From assembly GCA_021736185.1 (NCBI GenBank), contig JAIPGJ010000010.1:1-42942 (forward strand): a DNA stretch of 42,942 bases, given 5' to 3'. How positions within the stretch are numbered: the first letter of the stretch is position 1; each line of letters begins with the position of its first letter. This document shows, in pieces, positions 34,358 to 42,942 of this stretch. Source of the stretch: Fidelibacterota bacterium. Lineage in GTDB: Bacteria > Fidelibacterota > UBA8477 > JABMPR01. The notes beneath the pieces were generated by a model that had not been told where the DNA came from, made no database searches, and saw only the letters and a list, made by a program, of their open reading frames with translations. Both the position numbers and the translations under genes were made by a program.

Positions 34358-36703
34358 ATGGCTTTAAAGGTAGAAAAGGTAGCCGTACTGGGAGCCGGTG
34401 TCATGGGCGCCCAAATTGCGACTCACCTGTCAAATGCTGGGATTCCCAGCTACCTCTTTGATATGAATCAGGAGTTGGCGGAACAGGGCTTGGAGGGGAT
34501 GAATAAGCTGAAACCCAGTCCAGTATATAACCCAAAAACTTTAGAGCTGATCACGCCTTGCAATTATGATGATCATTTAGATAAAATTGCCGAGGTTGAT
34601 TGGGTTATTGAAGTCATAGCCGAACGCCTGGATTGGAAACAGGGGCTTTTTGAGAAGATTGTTCCCAAGATGAATGCCACTGCCATTCTTACCAGTAATA
34701 CATCTGGTCTGGCTCTGTCTGATATGGCTTCATCCCTGCCGGAGAATATGAAAAAACGATTTTTCATCACTCACTTCTTCAATCCACCGCGCTATATGAA
34801 ATTAGTCGAACTGGTGGGTGGACCTGAAACGGATATGGAAGCCATGCAGGACATCGCCAGGTTTCTGGAGGACGATCTGGGTAAGGGTGTCGTCTGGGCG
34901 AAGGATACCGCCAATTTTATTGCAAATCGAATTGGTGTCTATGGCATGATGCTGACCCTGAAATTAGCCCGGGAAAAGCGTCTGAGTGTCGCCGATGTGG
35001 ATGCCCTTACGGGAACGCTTATTGGACATATGAAATCAGCAACATTCAGAACCGCTGATGTAGTAGGTCTGGATACACTGGTCCATGTGTCTGAGAATGC
35101 CTATGACAAGGGGGAAGATGATGAAGAACGTGACATTTTCCTCGTTCCGGATTACTTGCAGTCCATGCTTGATAAAAAGTGGTTAGGTCAAAAAACGGGG
35201 AGTGGTTTTTACAAGAAAGTCGATAAGAACATCTTGTCCCTGAATCTGGACACTCTGGAATACGAACCCTCAGTAAAAAAGAAATACGATGCAATTCGGG
35301 TCTCGAAAAATGAGACCTACTTGCCAGGTAAATTAAGAAGTCTGGTTAGCATAGACGATGTCGCTGGTAAATTTCTGTGGGAGTTAAACGCTGGAATTTT
35401 GATTTATTCAGCCAATCGTTTGCCTGAGATTTCAGATGATCTCGTCAATATTGATAATGGCATGAAATGGGGCTTTGGATGGGAATTTGGTCCCTTCGAA
35501 GTCTGGGATGCCTTGGGAGTAGCTGAAACTGTCCAACGGATGAAGCGGGATAGTCGCAAGATTCCCGCCTGGGTCGAGACCATGATCAGTAAGGGCTTCA
35601 CTTCTTTTTACGGTTTTGATGGAAAGGTGAAGACCTATTACGATCCCTCAAGTGAATCCATGCAAGCTGTGCCTACCCATCCACTGGCAGTCGATTTCAA
35701 TATTATCAAGAAAACCGGTGGACTCATTAAAAAGGATTGGTCCGCTTCCTTGATAGATCTTGGTGATAATGTGGCAGCTGTGACGATGCACTCTGTGCTC
35801 CAGCCCACCTTTAACCCCATTGATGGTTCTGTAATCAGCATGCTGGACCAGGCTGTTGATTGGGTGACCGAGCATAAGTACAAGGGTTTAGTTGTCGCCT
35901 CAGAAGCCACCCATTTTTCAGCGGGTGCGAATCTAGCCATGATGCTAAGTGCTATCGATGATAAGGACTGGGATGCCCTGGATGCCATGAGCAAGGCGAT
36001 GCAGGATACTTTGCAAAAATTACGCTTTGCTCCTTTTCCTGTGGTAGTGGCACCACATGGGATGGCCCTGGGAGGTGGATACGAAACCATTGGAGCCTGC
36101 GACCGGGTCGTAGCTGCAGCAGAGCTATACACTGGACTTGTGGAGGTGGGTGTAGGACTCATACCCGGTGGAGGAGGTAATCTGAGAATGATCATGAAAG
36201 CACAGGATCGTCTCGCAAAAGGACGTGCTGGTGCTTTCCAGGTTGCCCAAAAGGCTTTTGAGGCCATTGGGTTTGCCAAAGTCTCCATGTCGGCCAAACA
36301 TGCCGTTTCCATCGGGTATCTTACCAGGGACGATATTATCATCGTCAATGGAGATCATCGAGTTTCACGGGCCAAGTCAGAGGTTTTATCCATGAGTGAA
36401 GGCTATCAGCCGCCACAATATCGGACCGACCTGTTTCTTCCAGGTATGGGAGGCAGATTGGCTGTGAAGAGCACCGTGAAGGGTTTCCTCAAGTCGGGAA
36501 AAATTTCCGAGCATGATGCGCATATCGCTGAAAAGCTGGCCTTTGTGCTTACTGGTGGTGATAAGGGTGGCATCATGAAACCTGTGGACGAGCAGTATCT
36601 CCTGGATTTGGAGCGAGAAGCCTTTGTTTCGCTGGGTGGGGAACCCAAAACCCGCGCACGCATAGAATATATGTTGAAACGAGGGAGACCTCTTAGAAAC
36701 TAA
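34358..36703 (+). CDS. fadN: 3-hydroxyacyl-CoA dehydrogenase/enoyl-CoA hydratase, FadN-type
   Basis: A 781-residue bifunctional beta-oxidation enzyme. The NAD-binding dehydrogenase is N-terminal (LGAGVMGAQIATH, residues 11-23; then THFFNPPRYMKLVELV), followed by 3HCDH C-terminal domains (VDALTGTLIGHMKSATFRTADVVGLD). An enoyl-CoA hydratase/isomerase fold lies at about 480-680 (EATHFSAGANLAMML and HGMALGGGYETIGACDRVV, then GLVEVGVGLIPGGGG). This order is that of Bacillus FadN and the reverse of E. coli FadB. The start is the ATG 34358, two bases after fadA with GAGAGG before it. A perfect hairpin follows. Confidence 0.94.
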   Translation: MALKVEKVAVLGAGVMGAQIATHLSNAGIPSYLFDMNQELAEQGLEGMNKLKPSPVYNPKTLELITPCNYDDHLDKIAEVDWVIEVIAERLDWKQGLFEKIVPKMNATAILTSNTSGLALSDMASSLPENMKKRFFITHFFNPPRYMKLVELVGGPETDMEAMQDIARFLEDDLGKGVVWAKDTANFIANRIGVYGMMLTLKLAREKRLSVADVDALTGTLIGHMKSATFRTADVVGLDTLVHVSENAYDKGEDDEERDIFLVPDYLQSMLDKKWLGQKTGSGFYKKVDKNILSLNLDTLEYEPSVKKKYDAIRVSKNETYLPGKLRSLVSIDDVAGKFLWELNAGILIYSANRLPEISDDLVNIDNGMKWGFGWEFGPFEVWDALGVAETVQRMKRDSRKIPAWVETMISKGFTSFYGFDGKVKTYYDPSSESMQAVPTHPLAVDFNIIKKTGGLIKKDWSASLIDLGDNVAAVTMHSVLQPTFNPIDGSVISMLDQAVDWVTEHKYKGLVVASEATHFSAGANLAMMLSAIDDKDWDALDAMSKAMQDTLQKLRFAPFPVVVAPHGMALGGGYETIGACDRVVAAAELYTGLVEVGVGLIPGGGGNLRMIMKAQDRLAKGRAGAFQVAQKAFEAIGFAKVSMSAKHAVSIGYLTRDDIIIVNGDHRVSRAKSEVLSMSEGYQPPQYRTDLFLPGMGGRLAVKSTVKGFLKSGKISEHDAHIAEKLAFVLTGGDKGGIMKPVDEQYLLDLEREAFVSLGGEPKTRARIEYMLKRGRPLRN

Positions 36704-36741
36704 CGCGCATCTCAGGTCTTCTCCTTAAGATGCAAGCTTGA

Positions 36742-36772
36742 GAAAAGGCGACGATTTTATCGTCGCCTTTTC
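36742..36772. terminator. terminator hairpin after the fad operon
   Basis: A perfect 14-bp inverted repeat (GAAAAGGCGACGAT and complement) with a TTT loop has an A run at its 5' side and a T run at its 3' side, so it can act in both directions. It lies about 40 bases after fadN. Confidence 0.9.
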
Positions 36773-36872
36773 TATTTATTAAATCACATTAATAATTAAC
36801 TTAGTCCACAATCACTTATAACCCAGTAAGCTAAACATACATTACTTGAAATTTTACCATTTGGATGAAAAC

Positions 36873-37202
36873 ATGAAATACGAAGAAAAACAACAGTTAC
36901 GGGAACGCATCCATTCAGAGATTGAGAATACTACTGAACAGGTCATTGAGCTCAAAGCTTTGACTCAGCCCATTGCTCCAGACGCCGCAATTGGGCGCAT
37001 TTCTAGGATGGAAGCAATTAATAATAAAAGTGTGAATGAACATCTTTTATCAAAAACAGAAGCCAAACTCCAAAAACTTGAAACCTCCCTGGCCTTTATC
37101 GATAGAGAAGATTATGGCCTTTGTCGTGTCTGCAAAAAACCCATTCCCCTGGGACGCCTGATGATGTTGCCGGAATCTGATAAATGTGTGGATTGCGCTT
37201 AG
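36873..37202 (+). CDS. DksA/TraR C4-type zinc-finger protein
   Basis: A 109-residue protein with a long N-terminal helical coiled coil and a C-terminal zinc finger CRVCKKPIPLGRLMMLPESDKCVDC (cysteines 84, 87, 105, 108). This is the DksA/TraR family, which enters the RNA polymerase secondary channel and modulates initiation, in many bacteria together with ppGpp. The acidic pair at the coiled-coil tip of E. coli DksA is not clearly present (the tip region reads about TQPIAPDAAIG, with one Asp). I start at the ATG 36873. The TTG track start adds nine residues without support. Confidence 0.9.
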   Translation: MKYEEKQQLRERIHSEIENTTEQVIELKALTQPIAPDAAIGRISRMEAINNKSVNEHLLSKTEAKLQKLETSLAFIDREDYGLCRVCKKPIPLGRLMMLPESDKCVDCA

Positions 37203-37210
37203 ATAAATAA

Positions 37211-39262
37211 TTGGGGGGAATCATAAAACAAATTTATGCCTCGCTGGTTGTTGTAGCTCTGGCTGTCCTATTCGCCTGTCAGCACGAAGATGCAAATGAA
37301 ATTGGTGATTGTTGGCAATATGCCTCCCAACATTACAAAAGATACCGAGCCAATCAACCTAGTGGTGATTTTTCTGATTCTTTGTATCTGGAATGTTTGT
37401 TTGATCTATTCTCTGAACAATATCAGAATAACAATATTAATCTAACAGGTTTGGCCGTTCTAAGTCACCAGGTTAAATCGGACAAAAGAAAACTCAACCC
37501 TGACACTTACCATGACACGATCCAGTTTATTGATTCAGAGATTCTGGAACTTCTTGATCTGCAAAATTGGGATTTATTTAGTGCAAGTTTGGATAATGCC
37601 GAGCTAGACACATCCCGATATCGTCCAAATATTCGCTTTCTTGGAATTTGGCTTGCAGACCGGATATTGACGACTGAAGGAGCTTACTCATTTCATATCC
37701 CCTGGATCGATGGAAAAACCTATCCAGATGATTCTAAAAATGATAGGTCTAGTCGTAAGCTAAAGATAAGGACATCTCTCGCATCCTCAACTGAGCTAAA
37801 GATGAGCAGGCCAATCAGTTTTGGAATTGCATTCAATTCTGCAACCAAGTCGCAAAACATCCTTGATGGTCAAGCTGCCACTCAGGAATATCAGGCTGTC
37901 CGGGATACTTTTAAATATGTCGGAAATACAGCATCATATCTGCTAGAGGTACTTAATGAGGAGCTCACCCGAATGAGAGGGTGTGGTGTCTCCGACTATG
38001 ATTCAATATCGGTTGATAATGTCTGGGAATTTCTGGGGGATGAAAGTTGGACGATTAAAAGATCCGTGGCAGAAGTTTCTGAGGGGATTCCCCTTGCTTA
38101 TCATTTCAGGATGGCCTGGCTAGATTCAAACAAACATGAACAGGGAGATTATGTTTTAACCCTTTGGCTTGAAAATCAGCAGTATGTTAGGACGATTAAC
38201 ATGATTCCATCCAGCTTATTTGAAAATCGCATTAAGCATGGATATGGCATAAGCACATTGGATCCACCTGGAATATTCAACGGACCAGATCCAGCATACT
38301 ATTTTAATCTTTCAGCTGCACCCTATCCATTGTTGGATTCTGGCAAGCAAAAAATAGATCAGGAACAACTGCTTCTCTTTCTTGATCTTATCACCGCTTA
38401 TAATCTCTCACCAAATAAAGATACATGGAGATCCAAGTATTTGAAATTCAAGGAGGCTGATACCCTCAGCTATTATTTTAATAGTCTGGGTAGAGTTTAT
38501 AAGAACTCCTGGACCCACTTCTTACGAAATTCTGGTATCCGCCTGGCTGGGGGGCGACATGTAAAACCGCCATACACGGACTTGGATACATTGAGGGCAT
38601 CCTACTATGGTACTGCGCTTATGACGCATGTATTCGAGTGGGACAACTGGAAAATTGATTCAATGAGTGTAGCCGTTCGTGCAACGCAGATAGATTTTTC
38701 AATTTTTGGGACCTGGATAAGTGTCGCTTATCTACAGAAAAATCGACCGTATACGCTGAAATTGAAAATCCCTCGAGATGAGTTAGAGCAACCCGGCATC
38801 CAATTGACCGCCAGAGCAAAGCCAACCAGAATTGAGCAAATAAACTCCGCAGTTACTTCTGATACAATGTTTCGAGAGCTGGAGTCACAATCAATATTTG
38901 ATAAATCGGGACCAAGCTATGTTAATTGGTTTGCACCCCTGTTCATCGAGCAGGGTTTGGATATTGCAGATTATCGTGATAAACCTGTTGAAGAAATCAA
39001 AGAGGAACTAACCCATATTATCTTCAGCCCTCATTTTATCCCTATCGTTTCAGCTGTGGAGATTGAAAACGACTTGCAAAGAACTTATTATTTTCGGGGA
39101 CACTTCTTTAATGGCGAGGATATTATTATTGAAATTAAACCTCCTCAAATCGACCCCTTCCCAATAGTTAAAGCATATTATATTTCATATCTTCAGAAGG
39201 ATAGAAACCATCAAAGTCTAGAAAAGATGATTTCCCTTGGACTTATAAAGGAAGCTTTATGA
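37211..39262 (+). CDS. large lipoprotein of unknown family
   Basis: About 680 residues with a lipoprotein signal (IKQIYASLVVVALAVLFAC). I recognise no domain. It is of mixed alpha/beta appearance with many Tyr and Trp, and no barrel pattern. The start is odd. The track's TTG is itself followed at once by six G residues that would be the ribosome site. In-frame ATC (37220) and ATA (37223) come next and give an ideal signal, and there is no in-frame ATG or GTG near. The stop is coupled to the prolyl oligopeptidase gene by ATGA, suggesting a joint role at the envelope. It may belong to a lineage-specific family. Confidence 0.75.
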   Translation: MGGIIKQIYASLVVVALAVLFACQHEDANEIGDCWQYASQHYKRYRANQPSGDFSDSLYLECLFDLFSEQYQNNNINLTGLAVLSHQVKSDKRKLNPDTYHDTIQFIDSEILELLDLQNWDLFSASLDNAELDTSRYRPNIRFLGIWLADRILTTEGAYSFHIPWIDGKTYPDDSKNDRSSRKLKIRTSLASSTELKMSRPISFGIAFNSATKSQNILDGQAATQEYQAVRDTFKYVGNTASYLLEVLNEELTRMRGCGVSDYDSISVDNVWEFLGDESWTIKRSVAEVSEGIPLAYHFRMAWLDSNKHEQGDYVLTLWLENQQYVRTINMIPSSLFENRIKHGYGISTLDPPGIFNGPDPAYYFNLSAAPYPLLDSGKQKIDQEQLLLFLDLITAYNLSPNKDTWRSKYLKFKEADTLSYYFNSLGRVYKNSWTHFLRNSGIRLAGGRHVKPPYTDLDTLRASYYGTALMTHVFEWDNWKIDSMSVAVRATQIDFSIFGTWISVAYLQKNRPYTLKLKIPRDELEQPGIQLTARAKPTRIEQINSAVTSDTMFRELESQSIFDKSGPSYVNWFAPLFIEQGLDIADYRDKPVEEIKEELTHIIFSPHFIPIVSAVEIENDLQRTYYFRGHFFNGEDIIIEIKPPQIDPFPIVKAYYISYLQKDRNHQSLEKMISLGLIKEAL

Positions 39263-41358
39263 AAAATTATCAGAACTCCGCTCTGCTCATGCTTTCAATC
39301 ATCTTAATCTTTGGGTGTGGTCAAATGAAAACTCAAAATGAAGCAATCAACAATGCTAACACCTCAGATCCATATATCTGGCTGGAAGAGGTTGAGGGTG
39401 ACTCAGCTTTGAGCTGGGTGAAAGAACAAAATGCTGCAACGCTTGCAGAACTACAGGCTGATCCCCGATTCAAACAATTTGAGAGTGAAGCGCTGGCTAT
39501 CTATGAAGCCAGGGACAGGCTGGTTTATGGCAAAATCAGAGGTGACTATATATATGATTTTTGGCAGGATGATGAACACGTCAGAGGGATTTGGCGACGC
39601 TCAACATTGAAGTCCTACCTTGATAACCAGCCGAAATGGGATATTCTGCTTGATATTGATGCCTTGGCTGAAGCCGAGCATGAGAATTGGGTCTATAAAG
39701 GTGCGACTGGTTTACCACCAGTTTACAACCGCTTCCTGCTTGAATTATCCAGAGGTGGCAAAGATGCTGTCGTCGTTCGAGAATTTGATCTTCCCTCCCG
39801 CACATTTCCAGCTTCGGGGTTTTTTGTCGCTGAGGAGAAATCATCCGTCTCCTGGATCAATAAGGATCAAGTGTTCATATCGACCAACTTTGGACCTGGC
39901 AGCATGACAGAAAGCGGCTATCCCGCCACGACAAGAATTTGGACTCGGGGTGAAGATCTGGCGAGCAGTCCTGTAGTTGCCAGTGTTCCCACCGAATATC
40001 TGGGGTCCTGGGGATGGACCATTTTCACGCCAGAAAAGCATTATTCACTCATTAGCAAAGCCAAAGATTTCTGGTCACATGAAATCCTTTTGCTCAGTGA
40101 AAAATGGGAAACTCGGCAACTGGACCTGCCCCTGGACGCAGATTTAAAAGGGGTCTGGAATAATCAGATCTTTGCGGTACTTAGATCAGATTGGAGGGGC
40201 AGCTCCAAAGGATCTCTCATCGCGCTGGATTTAAAAACAAATCAAAAAACAGATGTATTTGTACCTGACTCCAAGAGTTCAATTTCAGAGATCAATTTTT
40301 CTTCCTCACATCTCCTCCTGACTATTCAAGAGGATGTTGTTGATATAGTGTATCGCGGGTCACTTTTAGAAAAAAAGTGGGTTCTTGAAATGCTTTCAAT
40401 CCCCAGGGGAGGAACCATATCTATTTATGGGGCCGATCCGCTTAATGTTAATTTCTTTTATACTTACAATGACCTGATCACACCCACAATTCTGGGCTAC
40501 TTTAGTAATGCGGTAAACGAGCCCAAAGTCATCCGCCAGTCACCCGCCCGCTTCGATAGCAAAAACCTTATCCTGGAGCAAAAATTTACTCACAGTATAG
40601 ATGGTACAAAAATCCCTTATTTTCTGGTGCGTAACAGTGAAATGCCTTTCAATGGAGACAATCCCACACTCCTCTATGGATACGGCGGTTTTGAGGTTTC
40701 TGAAAAATCGGAGTACTGGCCCAAGACTGGAAAATTGTGGATGGAAAAAGGTGGAGTCTTTGCCCTGGCGAATATCAGAGGTGGAGGAGAATATGGACCC
40801 GCCTGGCATCAAGCTGCTCTGAAGACCAATCGGCATAAATCCTACGAAGATTTTATTGCCATCGCCGAACAATTAATGAGCGACAAAATTACCCGACCTG
40901 AAAAATTAGGGATTATGGGTGGCAGCGGGGGCGGGCTCCTGGTAGGGAGTGTTTTTACCATGCGGCCTGATCTATTCCATGCCATGGTTGCCCAAGTCCC
41001 CTTGTTGGACATGATGAGATATCATAAGCTTCTGGCAGGCGCGAGTTGGATGAGCGAATATGGTGATCCAGATGATCCCATTGAGGGAGCCTATCTTAAA
41101 AAATATTCACCCTACCATAACTTGCATGTGGAAAAAAAATACCCGAGGCCCTTATTTACCACATCAACCAAAGATGACCGGGTACATCCTGGACACGCCC
41201 GCAAGATGGTAGCGCGGATGATGGAGCAAGGGCATCCTGTGATGTACTATGAGAATATCGAGGGTGGGCATGCGGCAGGTGCAAATCTCAAGCAATATGC
41301 CACCATGGCAGCTATAGAATACACCTACTTACATCGACAATTAGGAGTCGCGGAGTGA
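39259..41358 (+). CDS. prolyl oligopeptidase family (S9A) lipoprotein
   Basis: A 699-residue serine peptidase of the prolyl oligopeptidase type, cutting after proline in short peptides. A lipoprotein signal ends FGC (Cys20), so it acts outside the inner membrane. The propeller domain begins DPYIWLEEVEGDSALSWVKEQN and extends to about residue 430, then the alpha/beta-hydrolase domain contains the triad Ser556 (GGSGGG), Asp640 (TKDDRVHPGHA) and His671 (EGGHAAG). The usual family motif GGSNGG is GGSGGG here. ATGA and GTGA overlaps link it to both neighbours. Confidence 0.93.
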   Translation: MKNYQNSALLMLSIILIFGCGQMKTQNEAINNANTSDPYIWLEEVEGDSALSWVKEQNAATLAELQADPRFKQFESEALAIYEARDRLVYGKIRGDYIYDFWQDDEHVRGIWRRSTLKSYLDNQPKWDILLDIDALAEAEHENWVYKGATGLPPVYNRFLLELSRGGKDAVVVREFDLPSRTFPASGFFVAEEKSSVSWINKDQVFISTNFGPGSMTESGYPATTRIWTRGEDLASSPVVASVPTEYLGSWGWTIFTPEKHYSLISKAKDFWSHEILLLSEKWETRQLDLPLDADLKGVWNNQIFAVLRSDWRGSSKGSLIALDLKTNQKTDVFVPDSKSSISEINFSSSHLLLTIQEDVVDIVYRGSLLEKKWVLEMLSIPRGGTISIYGADPLNVNFFYTYNDLITPTILGYFSNAVNEPKVIRQSPARFDSKNLILEQKFTHSIDGTKIPYFLVRNSEMPFNGDNPTLLYGYGGFEVSEKSEYWPKTGKLWMEKGGVFALANIRGGGEYGPAWHQAALKTNRHKSYEDFIAIAEQLMSDKITRPEKLGIMGGSGGGLLVGSVFTMRPDLFHAMVAQVPLLDMMRYHKLLAGASWMSEYGDPDDPIEGAYLKKYSPYHNLHVEKKYPRPLFTTSTKDDRVHPGHARKMVARMMEQGHPVMYYENIEGGHAAGANLKQYATMAAIEYTYLHRQLGVAE

Positions 41359-42902
41359 GCATATTCCCATTTTTGTGGAATTATATCTACGATTTAATTT
41401 TCATGAACCGAATTAAACTCCAGCAGGGAATACTTGCATCCATGGCGATGCTCGTTGTGATGGCTTGTGATCAGGGACCGGATGAGACGCCACCAGAAAT
41501 CCGCATTACCTCACCCCTAAGTGGCGCGGTGCTTTCCAATCTGAGTGTTATCCAAATTACAGTCGATGATAACCGCGGTTTGGAATTTGTCACCTTTATG
41601 ATTGATGGAGATTCAATTGGGACGGTATTTAATAAACCATTTCAGCTTGAATGGAATACCCGGAACCACGCCAACGGTTCACACCTGATTCAATGTCTGG
41701 CCAAAGATACTGCAGGAAATGAAACCCTTTCAAAATCAATTGAAATCACAGTGGATAATGCTCTGTTTACTGCAGTTTTTACTGATAATTGGTTATGCGG
41801 GGATTGTGGCGAGGGTGTGCTATTTGTGCACGACATGTCGGGGAATCTTATTGGCCAAAAGTCCTGGGTTGTTAATTCAACGGTCACTATTGAGGATCTT
41901 GAACTTCCCTTATCCGATACCGTACGATTGATGATAACGACTATAAGAGATGAAAGCTATGGCAATATTAAACTTACCAGCTATCTGGATGTCCCCCTCG
42001 GCGAAACCTGGACTTTCAAGGGGGTACCAGGTGTAGATTTTAATTCATTCCAGACTGTTGAACTGGATTTGGGTACTATTCCAAGCCACTCGGGATGGTC
42101 ATTTGCCAGTGGGTGGGCTGAGCTCTACAGTCTTACCGGTTCAATTCCCAACCCCATCAGTCTTAATACCTACCAATCAGCAACATCGATCTATTTACGA
42201 TTAAGCAACACCGATACAGGGACGAAGTATCTATGGGAACCAAATTTACAGGCGGGAGGATATGATCTGAACCCTAATGATTTGCTGCCGACGACCGCGA
42301 GGAGCATCCATTTCCCTGCAAATGCCCAGGAAGCCAGAGCCCTTCTCTATGGCTATGTGAATACCGGAGATTATTATCATGGGTCCTATCTGATGGATTT
42401 TACTCGGTTTACTATCAACACGACTGATATGTTGGTAGGAACCGCGCCAGATGTCATGTCAGAGTATCGAACTCAGCTGTATTATTTTACGAATTCGGGT
42501 TGGAACTATAATACGATTTATGGTGATGTTCCTTCTGATTTCAATGTGATTGAAGCGGACTTTGTAGTCAATTCTGCTGATAAAAATGATTTCCAAATAA
42601 CCACATCAGGAAGCTTTGATCAGATTAATTCGCAATGGCGCTACAGAACCACTGCAACCATCTATACTTGGAATGTGATTAGTGCCCCGGAAATCAATCA
42701 ATACCGACTTCCAACCCTGCCAAGTTTGGTCGCTGAATATTTCCCCAATTTATTCAGAAATCAATTTCTGTTGAGTAAAACTGAGTTGATTGATTATGTC
42801 GGTGTTTTATCCAATCAGGAAGTCTGGGAGATTCGTTTTAAGACGCCTGGTTATTTTATCCAGCATGTAAAAGAAACAAAGCGGCGCACAAAAAATAATT
42901 AA
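41355..42902 (+). CDS. lipoprotein with N-terminal Ig-like domain
   Basis: A 515-residue protein from the GTG that overlaps the peptidase stop (AGGAG 7 bases upstream). An ATG at 41403 would give a 499-residue form with a standard lipoprotein signal ending VMAC, and that may be the true start. After the lipobox comes a bacterial Ig-like domain (TPPEIRITSPLSGAVLSNLS ... HLIQCLAKDTAGNETLSKSIEITV). The remaining 380 residues are beta-rich and unrecognised, with a CGDCG (CxxC) motif shortly after the Ig domain. The gene appears complete, ending 40 bases before the window edge. Function is unknown, probably cell-surface. Confidence 0.78.
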   Translation: MSIFPFLWNYIYDLIFMNRIKLQQGILASMAMLVVMACDQGPDETPPEIRITSPLSGAVLSNLSVIQITVDDNRGLEFVTFMIDGDSIGTVFNKPFQLEWNTRNHANGSHLIQCLAKDTAGNETLSKSIEITVDNALFTAVFTDNWLCGDCGEGVLFVHDMSGNLIGQKSWVVNSTVTIEDLELPLSDTVRLMITTIRDESYGNIKLTSYLDVPLGETWTFKGVPGVDFNSFQTVELDLGTIPSHSGWSFASGWAELYSLTGSIPNPISLNTYQSATSIYLRLSNTDTGTKYLWEPNLQAGGYDLNPNDLLPTTARSIHFPANAQEARALLYGYVNTGDYYHGSYLMDFTRFTINTTDMLVGTAPDVMSEYRTQLYYFTNSGWNYNTIYGDVPSDFNVIEADFVVNSADKNDFQITTSGSFDQINSQWRYRTTATIYTWNVISAPEINQYRLPTLPSLVAEYFPNLFRNQFLLSKTELIDYVGVLSNQEVWEIRFKTPGYFIQHVKETKRRTKNN

Positions 42903-42942
42903 ATGATTATGCCCCCGTCGCAGGAATTTTAAGCGGCTGATT

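Noticed and set aside
35638-36348. A 236-codon minus-strand ORF inside fadN
   Set aside because: It is the antisense shadow of the enoyl-CoA hydratase domain, with composition (many Ser, Pro, Ala) typical of reverse-frame reading and no recognisable motif.

Overview
The window is a gene-dense chromosomal segment of a Gram-negative-type bacterium from the Fibrobacterota-Chlorobi-Bacteroidota (FCB) side of the tree. The best guess is a Candidatus Marinimicrobia/Neomarinimicrobiota-like or related lineage. This rests on several things read from the sequence: a type IX secretion C-terminal sorting domain (24819-25535), a PorV/PorQ-like protein, an HhH-plus-beta-barrel protein and an Omp28-like lipoprotein of kinds best known from Bacteroidota, an enolase with the Bacteroidota-style GSASRSDR segment, many lipoproteins, and moderate GC. 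No 16S or other taxonomic marker is present, so the assignment is inference. I see no tRNA, rRNA, CRISPR array, IS element or prophage. No gene-free stretch exceeds about 260 bases.

Layout. (1) 1-3913, minus strand: a coupled YbfF-like hydrolase and MOSC protein, the ATPase ychF, and a two-helix RCK potassium channel with an unusual selectivity filter. (2) 4172-7763: enolase, a DivIC/FtsB-like division protein and a large unrecognised outer-membrane protein, meeting a convergent DUF2164 gene. (3) 8114-14390: a surface and wall block containing a PorV-like protein, an HhH/beta-barrel protein, an N-acetylmuramoyl-L-alanine amidase, murI and folC, with GTGA start/stop overlaps between several genes. 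(4) 14648-19577: rho with its own leader and terminator, a class I aminotransferase, rpmE, DUF1385 and prfA, which is a conserved information-processing neighbourhood. (5) 19580-21988: a small PepSY-type membrane protein, a DUF4920 lipoprotein, an ECF sigma factor, a Cys-rich putative anti-sigma protein, a glutaredoxin and groES, ending in a strong terminator. (6) 22100-29442: a thiol/sulfane-sulfur cluster with a CoA-disulfide-reductase-type flavoenzyme, a DUF1858 CxxC protein, OsmC, a membrane-anchored rhodanese and DUF6132. It continues into an envelope set of T9SS-sorted protein, TlpA-like thioredoxin, beta-barrel protein, Omp28-like lipoprotein and DUF2231. (7) 29529-30533, minus strand: a di-haem cytochrome c peroxidase, separated by a bidirectional terminator. 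(8) 30773-36703: a TetR regulator with a near-perfect palindromic operator, followed by a fadE-fadA-fadN beta-oxidation operon closed by a perfect hairpin. (9) 36873-42902: a DksA/TraR zinc-finger protein, an orphan lipoprotein, a prolyl oligopeptidase lipoprotein and an Ig-like-domain lipoprotein.

How the parts work together. The most interesting stretch is 20.5-29.4 kb. There an ECF sigma factor, a five-cysteine partner protein and a glutaredoxin directly precede genes whose recognisable domains nearly all handle thiols, disulfides or sulfane sulfur, from cytoplasm to outer membrane. I propose a thiol- or persulfide-responsive envelope module. This is a hypothesis drawn from gene order and motifs. 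The fad block reads as a self-contained, TetR-controlled fatty-acid degradation operon carrying the same three enzymes as Bacillus fadNAE in the opposite order. Start codons were adjusted from the ORF track wherever Shine-Dalgarno (SD) sequences, overlaps or signal peptides favoured another start.
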